Source of the DNA: Pseudomonas taetrolens
Lineage (GTDB): Bacteria > Pseudomonadota > Gammaproteobacteria > Pseudomonadales > Pseudomonadaceae
NCBI RefSeq assembly: GCF_900475285.1
Contig: NZ_LS483370.1
Span: 434,001-498,000, forward strand
Direction of reading: 5' to 3'
DNA length: 64,000 nt
Each line of letters begins with the position of its first letter. The first letter of the stretch is position 1. Below the pieces are notes generated by a model. The model saw only the letters and a list, made by a program, of their open reading frames with translations. It did not search any database and was not told the DNA's origin. Made by a program: the position numbers and the translations under genes. This document shows positions 17,973 to 28,896 of the stretch, piece by piece.

Positions 17973-18767
17973 TCAGCGCTTGCCCAGCTCACGGTAAAGT
18001 TCAGGACGGCGGTCGGCAAGGTACGTATTCCCCGCCTTGGCGGCAGCCAGCTGCGCGTGTTCCAGGGTCGCGACAATCATGCCGGGTTCGTGCTGCGCGA
18101 GGGCTATTTGCTGGCCATTGGGCGCGGCGATACTGCTTTGGCCGCAATAATGAATGTCACCTTCATTTGCGCAGTAGTTGGCATAGGCCACGTAACACTG
18201 GTTCTCAAAGGCCCGGCTGCGCACGGTGACGTCGGCGATGAAGTCGTAAGGCGTCATATTGGCGGTGGGCACCACGATCAGCTCGGCACCGGCCAAGGCC
18301 AGCCGGCGGGCGTTTTCCGGGAACTCGAGGTCGTAGCAGATCAGCAAGCCGAGCTTCCAGTCATTGAGCTCAACCACAGGAAATGCATCGGGCCCGGGCG
18401 TGAACATGGTGCGATCGAGTTCACCGAACAGATGGGTCTTGCGGTAATTGAGCAGGCGCTGGCCCCTGGCGTCGATCAATTGAGCACTGTTATAGATGCG
18501 CCCGTCTTCGCCGCGCTCGGGGTAGCCATAGACGATGGCCATGTTGCAGGTTTTGGCCAGCTCGGCAATCTGCTGCGCGGCATCGCCATCCTGGGGCTGC
18601 GCACGCTCGGCCACGGCCCGGGCTCCTATGTTGTAACCGCTGAGGAACATTTCCGGGAGCACCAGCAGATCGACGTCGCGTACCTGCAGCGCCCATGTTT
18701 TCAAGCGTTGCAGGTTACCGGCGACATCCAGTGGCAAGGGCGGGCATTGATAAAGTGCAACGTGCAT
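17973..18767 (-). CDS. davA: 5-aminopentanamidase DavA (carbon-nitrogen hydrolase)
   Basis: The 264-aa nitrilase-superfamily enzyme has all three catalytic residues: Glu in VLPEMFLSGY, Lys in NYRKTHLFGE and Cys in LLICYDLEFPE. Next to davB, with pqqF downstream, the arrangement is the same as P. putida davA, whose product hydrolyses 5-aminopentanamide (5-aminovaleramide) to 5-aminovalerate and ammonia. It starts 45 bases after the davB stop, so the two form an operon. Substrate assignment rests on synteny and overall similarity. Confidence 0.9.
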   Translation of the reverse strand: MHVALYQCPPLPLDVAGNLQRLKTWALQVRDVDLLVLPEMFLSGYNIGARAVAERAQPQDGDAAQQIAELAKTCNMAIVYGYPERGEDGRIYNSAQLIDARGQRLLNYRKTHLFGELDRTMFTPGPDAFPVVELNDWKLGLLICYDLEFPENARRLALAGAELIVVPTANMTPYDFIADVTVRSRAFENQCYVAYANYCANEGDIHYCGQSSIAAPNGQQIALAQHEPGMIVATLEHAQLAAAKAGNTYLADRRPELYRELGKR

Positions 18768-18812
18768 GGGGAGTTTCCTGTGGTTAGCCGAGCCTGTAGG
18801 CGGAGTCCGGGG

Positions 18813-20495
18813 TCAATCCGGCAGCGCGATGGGGCCGATTTCATGGAACACATCGCCAGGCCCCGGGTTGTCGGCAGGCGTCTTGCCGCCGAAGTGATTC
18901 ATGATGCCCCACACGGCGTTCAATGAGGTTTGCACCGCGCCTTCAACCCAGGCCGGTGTCCAGGACACATCATCGCCGGCAATGAAGATCCCGCGTTGCT
19001 CGCTGGGCAGATCCTGCTGCATGAAGTGCGCATACATCCGCTGGTTATAACGGTAGTGACCCGGCAGTGCGCCTTTAAAAGCACCGAGGAAATGCGGGTC
19101 GGATTCCCAGGAAATGGTGATCGGATCGCCGATGATGCGGCTGGCGATGTCGACTTTGGGGTAGATTTTCTTCAGCGAATCGAGTGCCAGCTTGACGCGT
19201 TTTTCGACCGGGTGAGGGAGCATTTTCAATGCATCACTCATCCACGAGTACGACAGGCAAATCACCCCCGGTTTGTCGTCGCCGTTATCGAACAGATACG
19301 TGCCACGGGTCAGGCGGTCGGTGAGGGTCATGCTCATCAGGTCGCGGCCGGTCTCGGGATCTTTGTCCTTCCAGAACGGGCGGTCGACCATGACGAAGGT
19401 TTTGGAGGACTGCATGTAGCGCGTACGGTCCAGCGCCATCCACACTTTTTGCGAGAACAGAGACTCTTCGCACTCGATCTGCGTCGTCAGCAACCAGCTT
19501 TGGCAGGTGACCAGTACGGCTTCGTAAGGGCGTGTGACGCCCAGGTTATCGGTCACCGAAAATTGCCCGTCCGGTGAGCGGCAAATACTTTTGACCCCGG
19601 TGCGAGGTGCGCCGTGGTGCAGCGAGCTGAGGCTGGTCCCGGCTGGCCAGTGAGCGCAACGCTCCGGGACATGGCGCCAGATGCCCAGCGGCACTTGTTC
19701 GACACCGCCCACGATCAAATGCTGATGATCATCGCAGTTGGTCATCACCACGCGGAAAATTTCGAGCATCGAATTGGGGAAGTCCGAGTCCCAGCCGCCG
19801 GTGCCAAATCCAACCTGTCCAAACACTTCACGGTGCTGGAACGAAAGCTTGGCGAAGGCTTTGGAGGTGGCTACGAAGTCATAGAATGTGCGGTCGTCCC
19901 ACAGCGGGACGAGGGTGTTCCACAGTTCTTTCAGGCGCGGTACGTCACGATCGCGGATCGCCTGTTGAATATCGCCAAAGCGCGAGCCTGCTTCCAGGGC
20001 ATCAGCCCAGGCGTCGGCCACTTCCTGAAACAGCGCAGGCAAGTCCGCCAGTTTTTGAGCGTAGAACGTCTGACCTTCCAGATCGATCACGGTGCTGCCC
20101 GAAGCGGGCGTCAGCGGATTGGGAAAGGGGCTGGTCTCGAGGCCCAGTTTGTCGACGTAGTGGTAAAACGCTGTCGAGGACACCGGGAAACGCATGCCGC
20201 CCAGCTCGGCGATCACCCCTTCAGTGCCTTCAAAGGCCTGGGAGCGCAGGCGTCCGCCCATTTTCGAGGCTTCATACACCACGGGCTTGAGGCCCAGCTT
20301 CATCAGCTCATAAGCCGCGACCATCCCGGCCATCCCGGCCCCGACAATCGCTACTTCAGCGCCATGTTTGCCTGTGGGGATACTGCCCAGGCCTGACGGA
20401 TGCTCGATCCAGTCATCGAAAGCAAACGGAAAATCCGGGCCAAAGATGGTGATGGGTTTTTTACCGTCGACGGGGTGGCGATTATTCTTGTTCAT
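18813..20495 (-). CDS. davB: L-lysine 2-monooxygenase DavB
   Basis: This FAD amine-oxidase-fold monooxygenase turns L-lysine and O2 into 5-aminopentanamide and CO2, the first step of the aminovalerate route of lysine breakdown. The 560-aa length matches the P. putida enzyme. Seen: the dinucleotide motif VAIVGAGMAGMVAAYELMKLG near residue 42 with the FAD ribose region YEASKMGGRLRSQ, GGMRFP, and the C-terminal FAD motif IFIAGDDVSWTPAWVEGAVQTS. ATG 20495 (MNKNNRHP) has an AAGG site; the open frame continues to 20588 but the extension is unlike the family. Confidence 0.94.
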   Translation of the reverse strand: MNKNNRHPVDGKKPITIFGPDFPFAFDDWIEHPSGLGSIPTGKHGAEVAIVGAGMAGMVAAYELMKLGLKPVVYEASKMGGRLRSQAFEGTEGVIAELGGMRFPVSSTAFYHYVDKLGLETSPFPNPLTPASGSTVIDLEGQTFYAQKLADLPALFQEVADAWADALEAGSRFGDIQQAIRDRDVPRLKELWNTLVPLWDDRTFYDFVATSKAFAKLSFQHREVFGQVGFGTGGWDSDFPNSMLEIFRVVMTNCDDHQHLIVGGVEQVPLGIWRHVPERCAHWPAGTSLSSLHHGAPRTGVKSICRSPDGQFSVTDNLGVTRPYEAVLVTCQSWLLTTQIECEESLFSQKVWMALDRTRYMQSSKTFVMVDRPFWKDKDPETGRDLMSMTLTDRLTRGTYLFDNGDDKPGVICLSYSWMSDALKMLPHPVEKRVKLALDSLKKIYPKVDIASRIIGDPITISWESDPHFLGAFKGALPGHYRYNQRMYAHFMQQDLPSEQRGIFIAGDDVSWTPAWVEGAVQTSLNAVWGIMNHFGGKTPADNPGPGDVFHEIGPIALPD

Positions 20496-20643
20496 GGCTG
20501 ACCTTGCTGGTGACCCGCGCTGTAAGGCTGAGTATAGGAAAAGGCAGGCGCCATGATAGGGGGCATGGAAGACGGTAATAAGACACAAACTGCCGTCGTT
20601 GTGACTTACTTTTAGTCAATATGACGAATATGGATTACATAAT

Positions 20644-20664
20644 GTTCTATCTGTCGGACAGAAC
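20644..20664. promoter_or_regulatory. candidate operator between the AsnC/Lrp gene and davB
   Basis: A 21-bp imperfect palindrome with perfect GTTCT/AGAAC ends and an inner TGTC/GACA pattern lies directly after the regulator stop codon, about 150 bp before davB. A lysine-responsive Lrp-type site is plausible, but Lrp sites are degenerate and nothing links this one to the neighbouring protein. Confidence 0.35.
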
Positions 20665-20667
20665 GGC

Positions 20668-21138
20668 TTATCCGCGATCGACTTTGCTACTGAGGATGAT
20701 AGACGTCGTGGTTTTCTCCACCCCTTCCACGCTACCGATCTGATCGAGTAATTGATCCAGTTGCTCAGGGGACTCGCTGCGCAGCCAGGCCACGTAATCG
20801 AACTCGCCACTGACCGCACACAACTGCTGCACCTGAGCCATCGCACTCAAGCGACGCACCACATCCTTGCCGGAGCGCGGCTGCACCGTAATCCCCACAT
20901 AAGCCTGCAGGCCGCCATCAATCAGACGCTGCCCCAAGCGCACCCCGTACCCGGTGATCACCTTGGTCTTCTCCAGACGTGCCAACCGAGACGTCACGGT
21001 GGTACGCGCAATCCCCAACTGACGCGCAAGCATCGCCACACTTTCACGGGCATTGAGCTGCAAGGCAGCAATCAATTGACGGTCTATTTCATCCAGTGCG
21101 GGCGGGCGAGTATCAAGCAAGAGAAGCTCCAATGGCAT
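20668..21138 (-). CDS. Lrp/AsnC-family transcriptional regulator
   Basis: The 156-aa protein has an N-terminal helix-turn-helix (LDEIDRQLIAALQLNARESVAMLARQLGIARTTVTSRL) and a C-terminal RAM ligand domain (about residues 75-150) with VSGEFDYVAWLRSES. It is upstream of and codirectional with davB-davA, the same arrangement as in P. putida, so it is probably the amino-acid-sensing regulator of lysine catabolism. The ligand cannot be read from sequence. Confidence 0.9.
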   Translation of the reverse strand: MPLELLLLDTRPPALDEIDRQLIAALQLNARESVAMLARQLGIARTTVTSRLARLEKTKVITGYGVRLGQRLIDGGLQAYVGITVQPRSGKDVVRRLSAMAQVQQLCAVSGEFDYVAWLRSESPEQLDQLLDQIGSVEGVEKTTTSIILSSKVDRG

Positions 21139-21204
21139 GAACGGGCAGGGCGATCATGGTACATGGCTTGGCTGCAGAGGTTGAAACCTCAAATCGCACA
21201 AACA

Positions 21205-21229
21205 AAAAAGCCGCGCAGTGCGCGGCTTT
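21205..21229 (-). terminator. intrinsic terminator of the tRNA gene
   Basis: Minus strand AAAGCCGCGC-ACT-GCGCGGCTTT, perfect 10-bp stem, ending in a six-T run, just beyond the tRNA CCA end. Confidence 0.9.
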
Positions 21230-21234
21230 GAGTA

Positions 21235-21311
<77 letters not shown>

Positions 21312-21448
21312 TCAGTAGGTCGCGGATTATAACGATGCTTTCTCGGGAGTGCTATCCGAAAAGTCTGAAATAGGCGGGTGAAGGGCTATAGCTGAGAAAT
21401 CTGCGGCGGATGAGGGCGGGCGCGGGGAAGGTTTTTCGGTCAGAAAGC

Positions 21449-21475
21449 AAAACCCCCGGCAGGGCCGGGGGTTTT
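21449..21475 (-). terminator. intrinsic terminator of rpoD
   Basis: A perfect 12-bp stem AAAACCCCCGGC/GCCGGGGGTTTT with a 3-base loop, 5 bases after the rpoD stop. It ends the rpsU-dnaG-rpoD transcript. Confidence 0.92.
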
Positions 21476-21479
21476 GGGA

Positions 21480-23333
<1,854 letters not shown>

Positions 23334-23400
23334 AACACCCTATCCACTGAAGGTCTTGGCGGGCAAAAAACAAGCCGAGGATTATACCTTAGCTATGACC

Positions 23401-25356
23401 TCACGCGCCAGTTGAGGTCGGGTTCGATGCAGGATTATTACGACCCAAGAGGTCGAGTAGCTGTTTCTTTTCCTCGGTACTAAGCTCGCCTTGACGTGCT
23501 TTTCGAAGAAGTTGCTCTAGATTTCGCTCACGTTGGCGAGCTGACAAGCTAGTTATGGTGTCGAAAAACTGTTGTTCAAGGTTGTCGGCATCAATTAGCC
23601 ATTCCTTTTCCAGCAGTCTTTGCAGTAAGCGTCCCTGTTCAGTGCCGTGCCAGCGGGACAGCAACTGGATAGAGCTTAGCTTAGGATTTTTCTGTACGGC
23701 CTCGACCAGAGCGATCAATAGTTGATTGTTAGTCTGGTCTTCTGCGGCAAAGTGCCCGGCGTCTTCAACTTTTTTGGCCAGTTGCGGGTGATGCAGCAGC
23801 GTGCGCAGTGCGGTCAGCGTGGGTGGTTCAACCCCTACCGGGATCCAGGCCTGTTCGCGCTCGCCTGTGCGCTTGCCTTTTTTGTCCCACGGTTTGTTTT
23901 CCCATTTTTTGCCGCCGGCACCGGGTTTTTTCGGCGTCCACTCCTGCTGAGGGAGGTAGACGTCCGGTTGCTGGAAGTCGCTGTAATCGGGCATGGCATC
24001 ATAGTCAATGCCGGGGTCGTACGTGGGTTGGGCCTGGGTCTTTGCGGGCGCATTTTGCGCCAGCTGGCTCACGGCCTCGCTGTTGAGTCCGGTGATTTCG
24101 CTGAGGCGCTGACGCATCAAGGTCCGCAGGTTGGCGCCCGGGACTTTGTCGATCAGCGGGGCCGCCAGCGTGGCCATGTGGGCTTTGCCCTCCAGGGAGC
24201 GCGGATCGGCTTCTTCGGTCAATTGCTGGAAGAAGTAATCGGCCAGCGGTTGTGCGTGCTGGTTGATGCGTGCCTTGAAAGCGTCAGTGCCTTCGGAGCG
24301 GACCAGGGTATCCGGGTCTTCACCTTCGGGCAGGAACAGAAAGCGTGCGCGGCGACCGTCCTGCAAGCAGGGCAGGGTGGCTTCGAGTGCGCGCCAGGCG
24401 GCATTGCGGCCTGCCTGGTCGCCATCAAAACAGAATAAAACGCTGGGTACCACGCGAAACAGGCGCTTCATGTGTTCTTCGCTGGTTGCGGTACCCAGCG
24501 TTGCGACGGCGTTGCGCAGGCCTTGCTGGGCGAGCGCGATAACGTCCATGTAGCCTTCGACCACGATGATTTCATCGAGGCTGCGATTGAATTTGCGGGC
24601 CTCGAACAGCCCGTACAGTTCCTGGCCTTTGTGGAACACCGGTGTTTCCGGGGAGTTCAGGTACTTGGGTTTGTCGTCCCCCAGAACTCGTCCGCCAAAG
24701 GCAATGATACGGCCACGGCTGTCGCGGATCGGAAACATGACGCGATCGCGGAAGCGGTCATAGCGTTTTCCGGTCTCGGCGTTTTCAACCAGCAGGCCGG
24801 CATCGATCATGGCTTTTTGCTGCAGAGTATCGTTGCTCAAGTGCTTGAACAGATTGTCCCAGCCGGGCGGAGCAAAGCCGAGGCCGAAGTCGCGGGCTAT
24901 TTCGCCGGTGAGGCCTCGGCCTTTCAAGTAGTCCACAGCGGCTTTGCGTGCCGGATGGCTTTTCAAGGCCTGGCGATAAAAGTCGGCTGCGGCGGTCAGA
25001 AGGGGGTAGAGCGGAGAGTCGGTCGGTTGCCGTGGTTTATGTGGGCGTCCGCTTTCTTCCCGGGGTATTTCCATGCCTGCGGCTTTGGCCAGTTCTTCGA
25101 CGGCCTGGGGGAAATCCAGGTTGTCGTGGTCCATGATGAAGCCGAGGGCATTGCCGCCAGCGCCGCAGCCAAAGCAGTAGTAGAACTGTTTGTCCGGGCT
25201 GACGCTGAAGGAGGGGGTTTTTTCTTTGTGGAAGGGGCAGCAGGCGGTGTAGTTCTTGCCGGCTTTCTTCATTTGCACGCGCGAGCTGACGACATCGACG
25301 ATATCGGTACGGTTCAGAAGGTCGTCAATAAAGCTCTGGGGGATTAACCCGGCCAT
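23401..25356 (-). CDS. dnaG: DNA primase DnaG
   Basis: DnaG makes RNA primers at the replication fork. The 651-aa protein has the N-terminal CHC2 zinc finger (CCPFHKEKTPSF and YYCFGCGAGG), the TOPRIM core with the glutamate motif VVEGYMDVIAL and FDGDQAGRNAA, and a C-terminal helicase-binding region. The linker near residues 440-500 is rich in Pro, Lys and Trp and poorly conserved. Standard location between rpsU and rpoD. Confidence 0.98.
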   Translation of the reverse strand: MAGLIPQSFIDDLLNRTDIVDVVSSRVQMKKAGKNYTACCPFHKEKTPSFSVSPDKQFYYCFGCGAGGNALGFIMDHDNLDFPQAVEELAKAAGMEIPREESGRPHKPRQPTDSPLYPLLTAAADFYRQALKSHPARKAAVDYLKGRGLTGEIARDFGLGFAPPGWDNLFKHLSNDTLQQKAMIDAGLLVENAETGKRYDRFRDRVMFPIRDSRGRIIAFGGRVLGDDKPKYLNSPETPVFHKGQELYGLFEARKFNRSLDEIIVVEGYMDVIALAQQGLRNAVATLGTATSEEHMKRLFRVVPSVLFCFDGDQAGRNAAWRALEATLPCLQDGRRARFLFLPEGEDPDTLVRSEGTDAFKARINQHAQPLADYFFQQLTEEADPRSLEGKAHMATLAAPLIDKVPGANLRTLMRQRLSEITGLNSEAVSQLAQNAPAKTQAQPTYDPGIDYDAMPDYSDFQQPDVYLPQQEWTPKKPGAGGKKWENKPWDKKGKRTGEREQAWIPVGVEPPTLTALRTLLHHPQLAKKVEDAGHFAAEDQTNNQLLIALVEAVQKNPKLSSIQLLSRWHGTEQGRLLQRLLEKEWLIDADNLEQQFFDTITSLSARQRERNLEQLLRKARQGELSTEEKKQLLDLLGRNNPASNPTSTGA

Positions 25357-25830
25357 GGCGTTCTCGTCATCACTGCGCTGAAATTAACCCGTATAAAGGG
25401 CGTGGTCATCAAGGCGTGCAGGCGAAGGCTCTGCTCGATCGTGGGACGTCAGCTCAATCATTTAGGGGGAGTGTAACTGTCGAAACTCCGCTGACTCATT
25501 TTTAATCAGGGTGAATGGGGTTCGATAGGTGTTGCGCTCTGAGTCCGGCATTGACCAATGGCTGGTCTCGGATAGCTCATAAGCAGACACTGGAGAGGTG
25601 TCTTGGGCTGATCGTCTTTGGGAAAATCAGAGAAGTGTGCTCGTCGGTAGCCTTGGAAGGCTCGTCAGTAAAGACGTGCACCGCTGGCTATTAGACCAGG
25701 TCTGACGTGATGTAGCGTTTCGTCGCGGTCGCATCTGCGGCCTTGACGGTAAAGCTTGTAACGTGTTGCAACTGCCTACGGCCCGGCTTTAGGCCGGGCT
25801 TGGCAGAAGCTTGCTACGAACGTCTGTGTA
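25357..25830. other. 474-bp rpsU-dnaG intergenic region without a recognisable gene
   Basis: No credible coding sequence on either strand. It holds the hairpin at 25774-25805 next to rpsU and a short palindrome AGACCAGGTCT near 25692. The rest is unremarkable. In other gammaproteobacteria this interval carries an attenuator and an mRNA processing site that lower dnaG relative to rpsU. Confidence 0.6.
25774..25805 (-). terminator. rpsU-dnaG attenuator hairpin
   Basis: GCCCGGC (25781-25787) pairs with GCCGGGC (25793-25799) around a 5-base loop, extended by TGCC/GGCA outside. It begins about 26 bases after the rpsU stop on the minus strand. No T-run follows, so it is probably a partial terminator or RNA-stability structure. 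Confidence 0.6.
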
Positions 25831-26046
25831 TTAGTACAGACGAACGGCGCGGCGCTGCTCGCGCTGAACTTTCTTCGCGTGACGCTTAACAGCGGCTGCT
25901 GCTTTACGCTTACGCTCAGAAGTCGGCTTCTCGTAAAATTCGCGGCTGCGAACTTCAGCCAGTACACCGGCTTTTTCGCAGGAGCGCTTGAAACGACGCA
26001 GAGCTACGTCGAAGGGTTCGTTCTCTTTTACTTTGACGGCTGGCAT
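25831..26046 (-). CDS. rpsU: 30S ribosomal protein bS21
   Basis: The 71-aa basic protein ([21 protein letters not shown] start, [13 protein letters not shown] middle) is bS21 of the small subunit, needed for efficient initiation. First gene of the rpsU-dnaG-rpoD operon and divergent from tsaD, an arrangement widely kept in gammaproteobacteria. Confidence 0.98.
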
Positions 26047-26244
26047 CCAGAGCTACCTTCATTCATTACCGGGGTCAACGTCTCAAGGCAAAATCGCGTT
26101 GGAAGACGTCGGTTTTTAAGGGTTGCGGATGTTAACCCCTCATCGCCCGGAATGCAAAGCCTCTGATCGAAAACCGCTGGCCGGGCGCGGAAGTGGCGAC
26201 TATTATGCGCGGCTTCGAATTTAGCCTCTACAAGGCGTAAACCC

Positions 26245-27270
26245 ATGCTAGTACTGGGATTAGAAACCTCTTGCGACGAAACCGGCGTCGCGCTGTACGA
26301 CAGTGAGCGTGGGCTTTTGGCCGATGCACTGTTCAGTCAGATCGACCTGCACCGCGCTTATGGCGGTGTAGTACCGGAGCTCGCCTCGCGGGATCACGTT
26401 AAGCGCATGCTGCCGTTGATTCGTCAGGTGTTGGCCGAGGCCGACTGTGTGCCTACCGAGATCGATGCGATTGCCTACACCGCCGGGCCTGGATTGGTCG
26501 GAGCCCTGCTGGTAGGGGCTTCTTGCGCTCAGGCGCTGGCTTTTGCCTGGGGCATTCCGGCCCTTGGCGTGCATCACATGGAAGGGCACTTGTTGGCCCC
26601 GATGCTCGAAGAGCAGCCACCGGAATTCCCGTTCGTCGCTTTGTTGGTATCGGGAGGTCATACGCAGCTGGTTCGCGTTGATGGCATCGGCGAATACGAA
26701 TTGTTGGGCGAGACCCTGGACGATGCGGCCGGGGAAGCGTTCGACAAGACGGCGAAGATGATGGGGCTCAATTATCCGGGTGGTCCGGAGATCGCGCGAC
26801 TGGCGGCTCAGGGCGTTGCAGGGCGGTTCGTGTTCCCTCGGCCCATGACTGACCGTCCGGGGCTGGAGTTCAGCTTCAGCGGTCTCAAGACCTTTGCCTT
26901 GAATACATGGCAGCGCTGTGTAGCGGCGGGGGACGATACCGAGCAGACCCGTTGTGATATTTCTCTGGCGTTCCAGCAAGCGGTGGTTGAAACACTGACC
27001 ATCAAGTGCAAGCGGGCGCTGAAGCACGCTGGCATGAAGCGGCTGGTGATTGCCGGGGGCGTCAGCGCCAACAAGGCTTTGCGCGTTTCGCTCGAGAAAA
27101 TGCTGGGCGACATGAATGGCAATGTTTACTACGCTCGTCCAGAGTTCTGCACGGACAATGGCGCGATGATCGCCTTTGCCGGCTGTCAGCGTTTGCAGGC
27201 TGGCCAGCACGAAAGTCTGGCAATCAGTGTGCAGGCGCGCTGGCCGATGGAGCAGTTAAAACCTTTGTGA
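26245..27270 (+). CDS. tsaD: tRNA N6-adenosine threonylcarbamoyltransferase TsaD
   Basis: TsaD transfers the threonylcarbamoyl group to A37 of ANN-decoding tRNAs, with TsaB and TsaE. The 341-aa ASKHA-fold protein has the N-terminal [16 protein letters not shown], the metal-binding histidines in HHMEGHL (about residue 111), and the nucleotide motifs [11 protein letters not shown] and [13 protein letters not shown]. It is divergent from rpsU. Such a modification also acts on tRNA-Ile and tRNA-Met, of which one gene is nearby. Confidence 0.97.
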   Translation: MLVLGLETSCDETGVALYDSERGLLADALFSQIDLHRAYGGVVPELASRDHVKRMLPLIRQVLAEADCVPTEIDAIAYTAGPGLVGALLVGASCAQALAFAWGIPALGVHHMEGHLLAPMLEEQPPEFPFVALLVSGGHTQLVRVDGIGEYELLGETLDDAAGEAFDKTAKMMGLNYPGGPEIARLAAQGVAGRFVFPRPMTDRPGLEFSFSGLKTFALNTWQRCVAAGDDTEQTRCDISLAFQQAVVETLTIKCKRALKHAGMKRLVIAGGVSANKALRVSLEKMLGDMNGNVYYARPEFCTDNGAMIAFAGCQRLQAGQHESLAISVQARWPMEQLKPL

Positions 27271-27325
27271 GGGTGTGCGTGAGCGGGGTTTGAGCGGGTG
27301 CGTGAGTTCTGTTCACCCGGATAAT

Positions 27326-27895
27326 TCAGAAATGCCGTTCGCGCCCGGCCACCAGGTCGCGTAAATTGCTGCGATGTCGCCAGACGATCAATGCCGTCAA
27401 GGCGCACATCGGCAGCAAGGCGGCCGATTCTTGCCAGGCCAGTAGTGGCAGGGTCAGGGGTGTGGCAATCAGGGCCGCCAGCGAGCTGGTACGGCTTAGC
27501 TGGAAGGTCAGCAGCCAGGCAGCAACGGCCAGCAATGCGGCGGGCGGGTAAAGCCCCAGCAGCATGCCGGCAGCCGTGGCGACGCCTTTCCCGCCCTTGA
27601 AGCGGAAGTACACCGGGTACATGTGTCCGATCACGGCGCAGATGCCGATCCAGGCTTGTTGCTGGAGCGGGAGACCGATCTGGTTGGCCAGTAATACGGG
27701 CAGCAGGCCTTTGCAGAAGTCGCCGAACAGGGTCAGGATGGCGAGCTTTTTACCGGCCAGACGCAACATGTTGGTCGCGCCAGCATTGCCTGATCCACTC
27801 ATTCGCGGGTCGGGATTTCCCGTCACACGGCTGAGCAAAATGGCGAAGGACAGAGAGCCGAGCAGGTAGGCGAGGATCGCCAGTAACCAAAACAT
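27326..27895 (-). CDS. plsY: glycerol-3-phosphate acyltransferase PlsY
   Basis: PlsY is the inner-membrane enzyme that acylates glycerol-3-phosphate from acyl-phosphate, starting phospholipid synthesis. The 189-aa protein is highly hydrophobic with about five membrane spans and shows the three family motifs: [33 protein letters not shown] and the Glu/Asn-region loop after GDFCKG. ATG 27895 ([13 protein letters not shown]) is the family start; the open frame runs on upstream through folB but is antisense there. Convergent with tsaD. Confidence 0.95.
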   Translation of the reverse strand: MFWLLAILAYLLGSLSFAILLSRVTGNPDPRMSGSGNAGATNMLRLAGKKLAILTLFGDFCKGLLPVLLANQIGLPLQQQAWIGICAVIGHMYPVYFRFKGGKGVATAAGMLLGLYPPAALLAVAAWLLTFQLSRTSSLAALIATPLTLPLLAWQESAALLPMCALTALIVWRHRSNLRDLVAGRERHF

Positions 27896-27970
27896 GCTAA
27901 CTATTCCGGGCGAGGATGCCCCTGATTCTAACGGCGCATTGCGCCCTTGTCGTGCTGCGGAGAAAAGTGC

Positions 27971-28324
27971 TTGGACAGAGTGTTTATCGAAGGCCTGGAA
28001 GTCGACACCGTCATTGGTGCCTATGACTGGGAGCGTGGCATCCGTCAGTGCCTGCGGCTGGATTTGAGTTTTGCGTGGGATAACCGTCCTGCTGCTGCGG
28101 GCGATGATCTGACCTTGGCACTGGATTACGCGAGTGTTTCGTCGCGAATTCAGGCTTTTGCCGAAAAGGCGCAATTTCAACTGGTTGAAACCTTCGCCGA
28201 GCGTCTGGCCGAGGTCTTGATGAGTGAGTTCAATATTCCCTGGTTGCACCTCAAGCTGACCAAGCCCGGCGCGGTTGCGGCGGCCACAGGCGTGGGCGTG
28301 GAGATAGAGCGCGGATGTCGCTGA
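27971..28324 (+). CDS. folB: dihydroneopterin aldolase FolB, TTG start
   Basis: FolB cleaves 7,8-dihydroneopterin to 6-hydroxymethyl-dihydropterin and glycolaldehyde in folate synthesis. The 117-aa product ([22 protein letters not shown]) has the conserved Glu and Tyr of the active site and the lysine in LKLTKPGAV. There is no ATG at the expected position: a TTG at 27971 lies 8 bases after GGAG (27959-27962), while the more upstream TTG at 27947 has no such site. It overlaps folK by 10 bases. Confidence 0.92.
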   Translation: MDRVFIEGLEVDTVIGAYDWERGIRQCLRLDLSFAWDNRPAAAGDDLTLALDYASVSSRIQAFAEKAQFQLVETFAERLAEVLMSEFNIPWLHLKLTKPGAVAAATGVGVEIERGCR

Positions 28325-28839
28325 CTCGGATTTTTCTCGGGCTGGGCAGCAATGTCGAGCGTGAAAAGCATTTGGATGCCGGTCTCGAAGCGCTGGCCGT
28401 TTTCTTGCGGGACATGCAGTGTTCACCGGTGTTCGAAAGTCAGCCGGTAGGGATCAAAAGCGGGCCTTTTTTCAACTTGGTGGTGTCTGCTCAAACGGAT
28501 TTGCCACTGGCCGAGCTAAGCCGACGTTTGAAACTGATCGAGGCTGATAACGGTCGTTATGCGCAAGATCGTAAAGGATTGCCTTTGGATATCGACGTGT
28601 TGTTCTACGGCGATCTGGAGGGTAATTTTGATGGATTGATCCTGCCGCGTGCCGAGATCCTCAAAAATGCATTCGTGCTCTGGCCGTTGTCATTGATGGC
28701 TGCGGACAAAGTCCATCCGGGCACAGGCGAAACCCTGGCCCGGATGTGGGCGGATGCGCAGATCGACCAAGTGCTCGCCCCAGTGGCATTTGAGTGGCGA
28801 GGCGTGCAATTAACGCCGGAGCGCATGCTTATTGGTTAA
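28315..28839 (+). CDS. folK: 2-amino-4-hydroxy-6-hydroxymethyldihydropteridine pyrophosphokinase FolK
   Basis: FolK transfers pyrophosphate from ATP to 6-hydroxymethyl-dihydropterin, the step after FolB. The 174-aa protein has FLGLGSNVE at the N terminus, the pterin-binding N and F residues in PFFNLVVS, and the [16 protein letters not shown] catalytic block (DxD). It overlaps folB in a different frame, so the two are coupled. Confidence 0.95.
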   Translation: MSLTRIFLGLGSNVEREKHLDAGLEALAVFLRDMQCSPVFESQPVGIKSGPFFNLVVSAQTDLPLAELSRRLKLIEADNGRYAQDRKGLPLDIDVLFYGDLEGNFDGLILPRAEILKNAFVLWPLSLMAADKVHPGTGETLARMWADAQIDQVLAPVAFEWRGVQLTPERMLIG

Positions 28840-28870
28840 CCCGTTGCCGCTGCCGGGTCTTGAAGATCCC

Positions 28871-28896
28871 TCGGACCTTCCTTCGGCAGCGTCTAC
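28871..28896 (-). repeat. degenerate REP of the RAYT-linked class at the cca 3' end
   Basis: Minus-strand sequence begins GTAG and contains GCTGCCGAAGG and GTCCG, as in the REP pair at 54801-54944, with a one-base deletion and several changes. It includes the cca stop codon. Probably an old, decayed copy. Confidence 0.5.
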
